DNA of 64,000 nucleotides, from contig NZ_JANQTA010000004.1 of the NCBI RefSeq assembly GCF_028278985.1, positions 1-64,000 of the forward strand. The letters are read 5' to 3'. Origin of the DNA: Candidatus Nitrosopumilus sp. GTDB lineage: Archaea > Thermoproteota > Nitrososphaeria > Nitrososphaerales > Nitrosopumilaceae. The position numbers were made by a program, and so were the translations under genes. This document shows, piece by piece, positions 1-6,244 of this stretch. The notes beneath the pieces were generated by a model. That model saw only the letters and a program-made list of their open reading frames with translations. It was not told where the DNA came from and ran no database searches. Every line of letters begins with the position of its first letter. Position 1 is the first letter of the stretch.

Positions 1-881
1 CAACAACTGAAAGCATTCCAGAAACAACAACTGAAAGCATTCCAGAAACAACAACTGAAAGCATTCCAGAAACAACAACTGAAAGCATTCCAGACACAAC
101 AATTACTGATCAACCAATAGTTGACAAGAAATCCTCAACATCTAGTTCTGAAAAATCAGAAGTAACAGAAATTTTTTCAGAAAATACAAATTCTCAAACA
201 GAACATGTTCCACAGACAAACTCTGATGAGAAAATTTTGAATAATAACCACTTGGAAAATAAAAAACAAAACAATCTTTCTGTTGAAGATATTGAATTAG
301 GTAAAATCCTAAATCAAATAAATTTAGAATGTGATGATAGTAAATTTACTGATACTATAACCTACTATGATGGAATGGGACCTGCACTTTATCGTCTTTG
401 TAATTTTGAAAACTCATTGAATTTTTTTAATGATTCGTTGATCAAAGATCCTGAAAATGTTGAAGTCCTAGTTAACAAGGGCTCCACTTTAGGAAAATTG
501 GGATATTATTCAGAATCTATTGAATACTATAACCAAGCCATAAATGTAAATCCAGAATTTTTACCTGCAAAAAATAACAAAGCAAATGCTCTTGCATATT
601 TGGGTAATGAAAAAGAAGCAGTTTTGATTTATGAAGAAATCTTAGATGCAAATCCAAATTATATTACAGCTCAAAAAAATCTTGAAATTCTTAAATCAGA
701 ATTAAATAATGAACTTCAACCCATCTCAAAGAATTTTGAACCTACTTCAATAGTTCATACAATAACAGAATCAAAATCATCTGAAATTAAAAAACAAACG
801 ATTTCACAAAAGGAAAAATCTTCAAACTTTTTTGATGAAGTGAGTATTGTTTTGGGTTCTTTGTTCGGTTTTCTAAACTGA
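1..881 (+). CDS. TPR-repeat protein with octapeptide repeats (5' end outside window)
   Basis: The reading frame of the TPR domain is open from base 3 with no stop, so this is the 3' part of a longer gene; a TTG at 237 would be internal. The visible N-terminal part is four copies of TTESIPET followed by a Thr/Ser/Glu-rich linker (ending near base 236), which looks like a flexible or extracellular spacer. It is followed by tetratricopeptide repeats (for example GKLGYYSESIEYYNQAI and a LGNEKEAVLIYEEIL unit) and a polar tail ending in a hydrophobic VSIVLGSLFGFLN. TPRs usually mediate protein-protein contact. No catalytic motif is seen and the partner is unknown. The next gene on the same strand has its own promoter. 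Confidence 0.75.
   Translation, partial: TTESIPETTTESIPETTTESIPETTTESIPDTTITDQPIVDKKSSTSSSEKSEVTEIFSENTNSQTEHVPQTNSDEKILNNNHLENKKQNNLSVEDIELGKILNQINLECDDSKFTDTITYYDGMGPALYRLCNFENSLNFFNDSLIKDPENVEVLVNKGSTLGKLGYYSESIEYYNQAINVNPEFLPAKNNKANALAYLGNEKEAVLIYEEILDANPNYITAQKNLEILKSELNNELQPISKNFEPTSIVHTITESKSSEIKKQTISQKEKSSNFFDEVSIVLGSLFGFLN
3..98 (+). repeat. Four tandem 24-bp coding repeats
   Basis: Four in-frame 24-bp units (3-26, 27-50, 51-74, 75-98) are identical except for one base change in the last (Glu to Asp). They encode TTESIPET. The array continues to the window edge, so the copy number is a minimum. Near-identity at DNA level suggests recent slippage expansion. Confidence 0.9.
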
Positions 882-913
882 TTTGTTATTTTTTGTGCGT
901 AAGTTTTCAATAA

Positions 914-942
914 ACCTATAAAGCCCTGATAAGACGATCGTC
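914..942 (+). promoter_or_regulatory. Promoter of the L30e-nusA-S12-S7 operon, with palindrome
   Basis: A TATA-like ACCTATAAAG lies about 30 bp upstream of the L30e ATG at 952. The perfect 10-bp palindrome GACGATCGTC (933-942) sits between the TATA box and the start codon, where a repressor could block transcription. Both elements are read directly from sequence; the regulatory role is inferred. Confidence 0.45.
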
Positions 943-951
943 ATAAGGAAT

Positions 952-1275
952 ATGAGTAAAATACTTGAGAAGTCATTAAAGGATGCCCTAAAAGAGGATA
1001 AGTTAACAATGGGTACCAAACAAGTTTTGAACTCTGTAAAAAATTCCAAACTAATTGTATTGTCTCAATCTGTTGAAAAAGAAATGTTTGAGAAAATTGA
1101 ATCCGATGCAAAAAAAGAAAAAATACCATTAGTAAACTTCCAAGGAACATCAGTCGCATTAGGCAGACTATGTGGCTTACAATTTAGAATTTCAACAATT
1201 TCATTTACATCAATCGCTGATGCAAACATCAAATCAATTCTTAAAGATACAGAAGTTGAGGAAAAAAATGATTAG
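952..1275 (+). CDS. rpl30e: 50S ribosomal protein L30e
   Basis: A 107-residue protein with the L30e/L7Ae-type fold: an N-terminal LKDALKEDKLTMGTKQVLNS segment, central VNFQGTSVALGRLCG and a basic/hydrophobic core typical of archaeal L30e. It binds rRNA in the large subunit. It is the first gene of a co-directional cluster L30e-nusA-S12-S7, an order conserved in many archaea downstream of RNA polymerase genes, although the polymerase genes are not seen here. The ATG at 952 follows a TATA box at a distance that suggests a very short leader. Confidence 0.9.
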   Translation: MSKILEKSLKDALKEDKLTMGTKQVLNSVKNSKLIVLSQSVEKEMFEKIESDAKKEKIPLVNFQGTSVALGRLCGLQFRISTISFTSIADANIKSILKDTEVEEKND

Positions 1276-1339
1276 ATGTAGTACATTTAATGAAAGTTTA
1301 AATGAGACATTTTTTGTTCGGAGTTAAAAAGGAATTCTT

Positions 1340-1804
1340 ATGACACAATCTATCAAATTAACAACTGATCAAATGCGTATGATGTCTCTTTTCCAAAATG
1401 TTACAGGTGCAACTGCACGTGATTGTGTCGAAGATGAAAAACAAGATAGAGTAATTTTTGTTGTAAATACTGGAAAAATGGGATTAGCAATTGGAAAGGG
1501 TGGAACTCATATCAAATCACTTCAAAATATTGTGAAAAGAAATGTTGAATTAGTTGAATATGATGAGGATCCTGCAAAATTTTTGTCAAATCTACTTAAT
1601 TCAAAACTAGTTTCTGAAGTAAAAATAAATAAACGAACTGATGGTTCAAAACAGGCAATAGTTATGGTAGACCCACGTAAAAAAGGAATTGTAGTTGGAA
1701 GAGAAGGTAGAAATGCAGAAAAAGCAAGAATGCTTGCAAAACGCTATTTTGATATTACTAGTGTATTGATTAACAGTCCTGAAAAAGCTACATTGGAGAT
1801 GTAA
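1340..1804 (+). CDS. nusA: NusA-like transcription termination factor (two KH domains)
   Basis: This is a 154-residue archaeal NusA homologue made only of the two KH RNA-binding domains; it lacks the bacterial N-terminal and S1 parts, as is usual in archaea. The GxxG-type loops are visible as MGLAIGKGGTHIK (about residues 48-60) and KGIVVGREGRNAEK (about 115-128). It lies 64 bp after L30e and 3 bp before S12, so it is co-transcribed with ribosomal protein genes. The family is thought to bind nascent RNA. Its exact role in archaea is less settled than in bacteria. Confidence 0.9.
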   Translation: MTQSIKLTTDQMRMMSLFQNVTGATARDCVEDEKQDRVIFVVNTGKMGLAIGKGGTHIKSLQNIVKRNVELVEYDEDPAKFLSNLLNSKLVSEVKINKRTDGSKQAIVMVDPRKKGIVVGREGRNAEKARMLAKRYFDITSVLINSPEKATLEM

Positions 1805-1807
1805 GAA

Positions 1808-2245
1808 TTGAGAAAATCACCACTTGGATTATTTGCTGGAAGAGTTTTAACAACTAAGAAAAAGAAACAACGCTGGGCAATCTCTACTTACAAAAGAAGA
1901 GAACTTGGTATAGACAAGAAAGCAGATCCTTTAGGTGGTGCTCCACAAGCAAGAGGTATTGTTTTAGAAAAAGTTGGTATTGCAGCAAAACAACCAAACT
2001 CTGCTGTAAGAAAATGTGTTAGAGTTCAATTAATTAAAAATGGTAAAACTGTTACTGCATTCTTACCTCGAGATGGTGCAATGAACTTTATTGATGAACA
2101 CGACGAAGTTCATATTCAAGGAATGGGTGCTACTCAAGGTGGTGCAATGGGAGATATTCCTGGTGTTAGATTCAAAGTATTCAAAGTAAATGGTACATCA
2201 TTACATGAACTAGTCATAGGTAAGAAAGAAAAACCAAGGAGATAG
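1808..2245 (+). CDS. rps12: 30S ribosomal protein S12 (uS12)
   Basis: The 145-residue protein shows the S12 decoding-centre signature [15 protein letters not shown] and a conserved [10 protein letters not shown] stretch. The basic N-terminus [18 protein letters not shown] is typical of the archaeal/eukaryotic (S23e) form. uS12 lines the A-site and monitors codon-anticodon pairing. The start is TTG at 1808, three bases after the nusA stop, with no ATG alternative that keeps the conserved N-terminus. S7 follows four bases downstream. Confidence 0.95.
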   Translation: MRKSPLGLFAGRVLTTKKKKQRWAISTYKRRELGIDKKADPLGGAPQARGIVLEKVGIAAKQPNSAVRKCVRVQLIKNGKTVTAFLPRDGAMNFIDEHDEVHIQGMGATQGGAMGDIPGVRFKVFKVNGTSLHELVIGKKEKPRR

Positions 2246-2249
2246 AGAA

Positions 2250-2849
2250 ATGGCACAAACAAAAAATTTGTTATTATTTAGAAAATGGGATTTATCTGAT
2301 ATTGAAATTCAAGATCCAGGATTAAAAACTGCAATTTCATTAAGAAAACAAATTCTTCCATACACATATGGTCGTTCTGCACTAAAACGATTCAACAAAG
2401 CTGATGTTAACATTGTTGAACGTTTGATGAATAAAACAATGCACTTTGGAAAAAAATATGCAAAAAACACTGGAAGAATGACTGGAAAGAAAACCAAAGT
2501 TCTCAATACAGTAAAAACTGCATTTGATATTATTGCTCTAAAAACTGGTAAGAATCCTGTTGAAGTTTTGGTAAGGGCAGTTGAATTTTCTGCTCCTAAT
2601 GAAGATACTACACGAATTGTTTATGGTGGTACCGTTTATCACGTTTCAGTTGACGTTGCACCAATTAGACGAGTTGATTTAGCACTCAAATTCATTTCTG
2701 ATGCAATTAAAGAAGCCACTTTCTCAAATCCAAAACCAATTGAGGAACATATGGCTGAACAACTAATCCTTGCTGCATCAAATGATCCTGCTGCTCCTTC
2801 TGTTAAGAAAAAGAATGAGCTAGAACGTATCGCACAGGCTTCTAGATAG
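2250..2849 (+). CDS. rps7: 30S ribosomal protein S7 (uS7)
   Basis: The 199-residue protein carries the S7 hallmark helices (VERLMNKTMHFGKKYAKN, TAFDIIALKTGKNPVEVLVRA) and the beta-hairpin region RIVYGGTVYHVSVDVAPIRR, in the longer archaeal/eukaryotic S5e-like form. uS7 nucleates assembly of the small-subunit head. It is the last protein gene of the operon; a tRNA gene on the opposite strand starts 11 bp after the stop codon. Confidence 0.95.
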   Translation: MAQTKNLLLFRKWDLSDIEIQDPGLKTAISLRKQILPYTYGRSALKRFNKADVNIVERLMNKTMHFGKKYAKNTGRMTGKKTKVLNTVKTAFDIIALKTGKNPVEVLVRAVEFSAPNEDTTRIVYGGTVYHVSVDVAPIRRVDLALKFISDAIKEATFSNPKPIEEHMAEQLILAASNDPAAPSVKKKNELERIAQASR

Positions 2850-2860
2850 AATTTTTACAG

Positions 2861-2951
2861 TAGCCCGAGGCAGATTCGAACTGCCGTCTCCGCCTATATC
2901 CACTTTGTAAGATCCAGAGGGCAGAATCCTTGACCGCTAGACTATCGGGCT
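2861..2951 (-). tRNA. tRNA-Gln (anticodon CTG) with 18-nt intron
   Basis: Read on the minus strand, a complete cloverleaf folds: acceptor AGCCCGA/TCGGGCT, anticodon stem CTGCC/GGCGG, T arm GGCAG-TTCGAAT-CTGCC, discriminator A. The anticodon loop CTCTGG...A is interrupted after position 37 by an 18-nt insertion at 2896-2913, the canonical archaeal intron site. After removal the anticodon is CTG (Gln), and A at position 1 also fits archaeal tRNA-Gln. The mature length is 73 nt. CCA is not encoded. Glu (CTC) was considered, but position 36 is G. Confidence 0.85.
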
Positions 2952-2994
2952 ACTTGAAGAAATTTTCAAATGAAAGAATATAATCATTTGCTGA

Positions 2995-3330
2995 TCACTT
3001 TAGTCTAACTTCATGAATTGCAGTTGCATAATCACAAGTTGCTTTTAATCTCATGTAAGGAATTAATCTAAAATGAATAGAATAGATATCTCCTTCTTTT
3101 CTAATAATGCCTTTTTGCATTAATGAAACAAGTCCTCGTGATGGAATATTAATTGAAATATTTTTTTCATCACAGATTTGATCACGTTTTTTTTGAAATT
3201 GCTTTAAAGAAAAAGCTACATCATTTAACTCTAAAATTAATGGCCAAATTATTTGACTCCAAACAAATCTTCTATTCTCAGTTGCAGATGCATATTTCCC
3301 TTTTTCGCTCAACATTAATAACATCAACAA
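2995..3330 (-). CDS. Unrecognised small protein, winged-helix-like C-terminus
   Basis: I do not recognise this 111-residue protein. The N-terminal half is helical with repeated aromatic residues (RRFVWSQIIWPLILELNDV). The C-terminal half has a helix followed by a strand-turn-strand (LVSLMQKGIIRKEGDIYSIHF) that resembles a wing, so a DNA-binding role is possible but unproven. A TATA-like TTATAACATA on the minus strand around 3335-3345 suggests transcription starts close to an internal ATG at 3315 (MLSEKGKY), which may be the true start. It is divergent from the YkgJ-type gene. Confidence 0.6.
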   Translation of the reverse strand: MLMLLMLSEKGKYASATENRRFVWSQIIWPLILELNDVAFSLKQFQKKRDQICDEKNISINIPSRGLVSLMQKGIIRKEGDIYSIHFRLIPYMRLKATCDYATAIHEVRLK

Positions 3331-3350
3331 AATATGTTATAACTTAATAG

Positions 3351-4055
3351 TTGTCTCAAAACGAAATTGAAGAATCACTAAATTTACTAGAAAAAGATTG
3401 GGATGTTGATCCAATTTTAAGAAATTTTATGCTTGGAAAGGTAACTGATGTAAGTGATCATGCAATTAAAGTAAAAGATGTTGTTTTTCATGTTCCATAT
3501 TTGACAACAGAAAAAAAATTCATTTTGTGGAAATGCTATTGGCCTGATTGTCATAACTGCTGTGATAGACAAGGACGTCTACCCTTAACCTCTGATGATT
3601 TAATCACAATTGGAAAGGGGCTAAAATATCAAAAACCATCTGAGTTTGTAAAAAATGAAACTCTAACTGTAACATATCAAGAACCTGGACCATCTGGACA
3701 GATGACAACAATGACTACAATTAATCTAAAAAGAAAAAATGATGAAACTGAGGCAGATGATGGTACTCATATTTCTTGTAGATTCTTAGATGACAAAGGC
3801 GGTTGTAGCATGCATCCTGATAGGCCTGGTGTTTGTTACCTATATCCATTCTCAACATGGCTTGAAAATGAGCAGGGAAAGGCTAGAGTTCATGCTACCT
3901 ATCAGTTTACAGGTGATTGCCCTGGATTCTATTTGGCTGACAATTTAGATCCTATGAAAGAAGAATTCAAAGAGTATTCCAAAATAATTTTTGATTACAA
4001 TATGGCATCTAGCAGAACTAATCGAGAAGGTTTTGGCTCAATAACTATTGGTTAG
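3351..4055 (+). CDS. YkgJ-family cysteine-cluster protein
   Basis: The 234-residue protein has the two cysteine groups of the YkgJ/Fe-S oxidoreductase family: CYWPDCHNCC near residue 63 and a second group CRFLDDKGGCSMHPDRPGVC near residue 143, followed by YPF. These are predicted to bind zinc or an iron-sulfur cluster. The biochemical role of the family is not established. The start is TTG at 3351 after a short divergent promoter region. The stop codon overlaps by four bases the stop of the opposite-strand flavoprotein gene. Confidence 0.75.
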   Translation: MSQNEIEESLNLLEKDWDVDPILRNFMLGKVTDVSDHAIKVKDVVFHVPYLTTEKKFILWKCYWPDCHNCCDRQGRLPLTSDDLITIGKGLKYQKPSEFVKNETLTVTYQEPGPSGQMTTMTTINLKRKNDETEADDGTHISCRFLDDKGGCSMHPDRPGVCYLYPFSTWLENEQGKARVHATYQFTGDCPGFYLADNLDPMKEEFKEYSKIIFDYNMASSRTNREGFGSITIG

Positions 4056-5101
4056 GCTTTTGCCACTTTCATCAAATCTGCAATTTTAATATCCATTCCA
4101 AATCTATCTTCATTTTTCTTCATGTACCTGAAGATAGATAAAAAGTCTGGAAGTGATTTGAAAAAGTTAAAGTCTTTTTTGATTTTTGCTCTTACAAAAT
4201 TGAATACTTTGGCATATACTTTGTAATGTTCTTCTACTGCTTTTTCATATGCTTTGAAATCATGCATGTTCTTCAAGAAAATCTCAACACATTGCATTGA
4301 TGGAATGATTCCTTCACCTAATAACGCATAAACTGTTCCAATAGATTCTCCAACTCCAACAACTTTTCCTGAGTAGTATGGTTTGCATCTATCTGGAGTT
4401 GCTAATCTAATTGGACGACCTTTTGTTTTCATTACTTTGCCACCATGTTTTTTCAAAAACTCATCTGTTGCTTTGATGTGGTTTTTGTTATAATCTCCAG
4501 CACCAATATGGGCCCATTTTTCTCCTAATGGGAAATACCAAAAGTATCCTGACATTCCCGGGAATGGCTCAATATAGAAATCATCGTATGGAACTCCATT
4601 TTCATATTCAACTTTGTATTCATAAGTTGGCAAGAAGAAATCTTCTTTTAATTTTGGTAAGAATACTCTGTGAAAACCTGTACAATCTACAATCATGTCA
4701 TATTCTTTTTCAAGCTCTTCTAATGATGGTGGTTTTCCGTAAATGACTTTAGAATCTTTAATGAAATCTTTGATCAAACCAAGCTTGTCATATGTACAAA
4801 GACCGTGTAAACCTATATCGAATTTAACATCATTATTCATTTTTACATGCATATTTTTTCCATCGTGAATTAGAAAATCATTGAAATCTCTACCAGTCTT
4901 TTTACAATATTCGGTAAGGATTGGTTTGATCGTGCCCCAAGCACAGATTGAGTCATGTCTTTCTTTTGGATTTAATTCGTAACCTGTGACATAATGCTCA
5001 GAATCTTTGAGTCTTGCCATTAGGTAGGAGCCTGCAACACCCATTCCCATTACTGCAATTTTCAAGATATTTTGCGAATCCTCTAGGCCTAATAAATACA
5101 C
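4052..5101 (-). CDS. Geranylgeranyl reductase-family FAD oxidoreductase
   Basis: The 349-residue protein begins with a Rossmann FAD-binding motif (AVMGMGVAGSYLMARL, about residues 16-31) and has a central DCTGFHR and a GVGESIGTVYALLGEGI segment. The latter matches the second FAD motif of the geranylgeranyl reductase/digeranylgeranylglycerophospholipid reductase family. Such enzymes saturate isoprenoid chains of archaeal lipids or quinones. The substrate cannot be told from sequence. An in-frame start further in (near ILKIAVMG) is possible. The upstream 269-bp intergenic region carries the three-hairpin element. Confidence 0.75.
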   Translation of the reverse strand: MYLLGLEDSQNILKIAVMGMGVAGSYLMARLKDSEHYVTGYELNPKERHDSICAWGTIKPILTEYCKKTGRDFNDFLIHDGKNMHVKMNNDVKFDIGLHGLCTYDKLGLIKDFIKDSKVIYGKPPSLEELEKEYDMIVDCTGFHRVFLPKLKEDFFLPTYEYKVEYENGVPYDDFYIEPFPGMSGYFWYFPLGEKWAHIGAGDYNKNHIKATDEFLKKHGGKVMKTKGRPIRLATPDRCKPYYSGKVVGVGESIGTVYALLGEGIIPSMQCVEIFLKNMHDFKAYEKAVEEHYKVYAKVFNFVRAKIKKDFNFFKSLPDFLSIFRYMKKNEDRFGMDIKIADLMKVAKA

Positions 5102-5205
5102 TATCTGAAATTTTCTCTAGTGTTCCGTATTCTGTTGTTACCATTAGTAGGAAAAAGTAGCGTTAGTTAAATATCAAAAATCTAGAATCAATTTGAAAAG
5201 GTAGT

Positions 5206-5321
5206 CTGTCGTCTGATTACAATAGTTTCAGACCTTAAGGCAATCACTGTCATCAGATAACCCTCTGTTTCTGATCTTAAGTGACGAGCTGTCATTGAAC
5301 TCTTTTGGAGTCAATCTTAAG
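5206..5321. repeat. Three tandem hairpin units framed by CTGTC and CTTAAG
   Basis: Three units with 41-42 bp period each read (plus strand) CTGTC, stem, loop, complementary stem, CTTAAG. Unit 1: 5206-5239, stem GTCTGA/TCAGAC, 11-nt loop. Unit 2: 5247-5281, ATCAGA/TCTGAT, 12-nt loop. Unit 3: 5289-5321, ATTGAACTC/GAGTCAAT (one bulge), 5-nt loop. Framing words are constant while the stems differ yet stay paired, as expected for a selected structure. On the minus strand the unit is CTTAAG-hairpin-GACAG. It lies between the divergent flavoprotein and nitroreductase genes; which strand is transcribed is unknown. I do not know a named RNA family with this layout. Confidence 0.8.
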
Positions 5322-5370
5322 CTCAATCACCTTTTGTTAAATTAAATTTGGGATAGTTTTGTGTTGATTT

Positions 5371-5973
5371 ATGGATACTTTTGAAGCAATCAGAACTCGT
5401 CGTGCAGTTAAGAAATTTGATAGTTCTTACAAAATGACTGCAGAACAAGTAAAATCTTTGATGGAATTAGTAATTCTTTCTCCAACAAGTTACAATCAAC
5501 AAAATTGGAGATTTGTTACAGTTATTGATCAATCTGTTAAAGAAAAAATCTCAAAAGCAGCTAGAGATCAAGCTCAACCAAAAGATGGTTCTTTGGTAGT
5601 AGTTCTATGTGGAAACATGAGTGCTTGGAAAGATGAACCTACTAGATACTGGAGAAATCATCCTGTTGAAAAACAAGAACAAGTTAAAAATTCACTTGCA
5701 CGAAAATATGCTGATAGTCCTCAAAATCGTCGTGATGAAGCCATTCGTTCATGTGGTTTTGCTGCACAGACAATTATGCTTGCAGCAAGACAGATGGGAC
5801 TAGATTCTTGTCCTATGGTTGGATTTGAATATGATCAACTTGCTGAAATCATCAATCTTCCTGAGGATCATTTGATATCTATGATGGTTGTTGTTGGAAA
5901 AGCAGCTGAACCAGCAGCTGAAAGAGGAGGACAACTTGCTTTGGACGAAGTTGTATTTGAGAACCAATTCTAG
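5371..5973 (+). CDS. Nitroreductase-family FMN oxidoreductase
   Basis: The 200-residue protein has the nitroreductase N-terminus AIRTRRAVKKFD and the FMN-binding SPTSYNQQNWRF (about residues 37-48), then CGFAAQTIMLAARQMGLDSC and a C-terminal VVVGKAAEPA, all typical of NAD(P)H:FMN nitroreductases. The natural substrate is not deducible. It is a single-gene unit: upstream is the three-hairpin element with the TATA-like TTAAATTAAATTT near 5338-5350; downstream is a 56-bp gap with its own promoter-like AT-rich tract. Confidence 0.85.
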   Translation: MDTFEAIRTRRAVKKFDSSYKMTAEQVKSLMELVILSPTSYNQQNWRFVTVIDQSVKEKISKAARDQAQPKDGSLVVVLCGNMSAWKDEPTRYWRNHPVEKQEQVKNSLARKYADSPQNRRDEAIRSCGFAAQTIMLAARQMGLDSCPMVGFEYDQLAEIINLPEDHLISMMVVVGKAAEPAAERGGQLALDEVVFENQF

Positions 5974-6029
5974 CAGTGTAACAAAATAAAATTAATATTA
6001 TTTAATATCAATAATGTCGTGAATAGAAT

Positions 6030-6242
6030 ATGGGTATAGATGAGGCAATTGAGAAAATTAACACATCCAATCAGGGGTTAAACGTAATTCTTGAAAACTT
6101 GGATGAACAATTATCTGATTTACGTGGTGATCCTAGGCTAGAAGGCTTGGTTGATGACTTGGAAAATTTATTCTATGCATATTTGAAAACTTGGATAAAA
6201 TCCAATAACGAAATTAAAGAAATTCTGGAAAAAGAAAAATAA
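6030..6242 (+). CDS. Small helical hypothetical protein
   Basis: This 70-residue acidic protein is predicted to be almost entirely helical (EKINTSNQGLNVILENLDEQ, DDLENLFYAYLKTWI). I do not recognise it. It has no cysteines, signal peptide or membrane segment. It has an AT-rich promoter-like region upstream (5990-6015) and ends two bases before the stop codon of the opposite-strand leucyl-tRNA synthetase gene. Codon use resembles that of its neighbours, which supports a real gene. Confidence 0.6.
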   Translation: MGIDEAIEKINTSNQGLNVILENLDEQLSDLRGDPRLEGLVDDLENLFYAYLKTWIKSNNEIKEILEKEK

Positions 6243-6244
6243 TT

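Noticed and set aside
3..98. CRISPR-like repeat array at the window start
   Set aside because: The 24-bp units are directly contiguous without spacers, in frame and coding (TTESIPET), so this is a protein repeat.
2861..2951. tRNA-Glu (CTC) instead of tRNA-Gln
   Set aside because: Position 36 is G in the loop CTCTGG, giving CTG; the first base A and the CTCTGGA loop match archaeal tRNA-Gln.
4528..4746. 72-residue plus-strand frame inside the flavoprotein gene
   Set aside because: Antisense to a well-supported reductase; no promoter, no family resemblance.
5206..5321. C/D box sRNA in the three-hairpin region
   Set aside because: The minus strand contains CTGATGA and CTGA words, but they fall inside the hairpin stems, the spacing is wrong and no second box pair or terminal stem is present.
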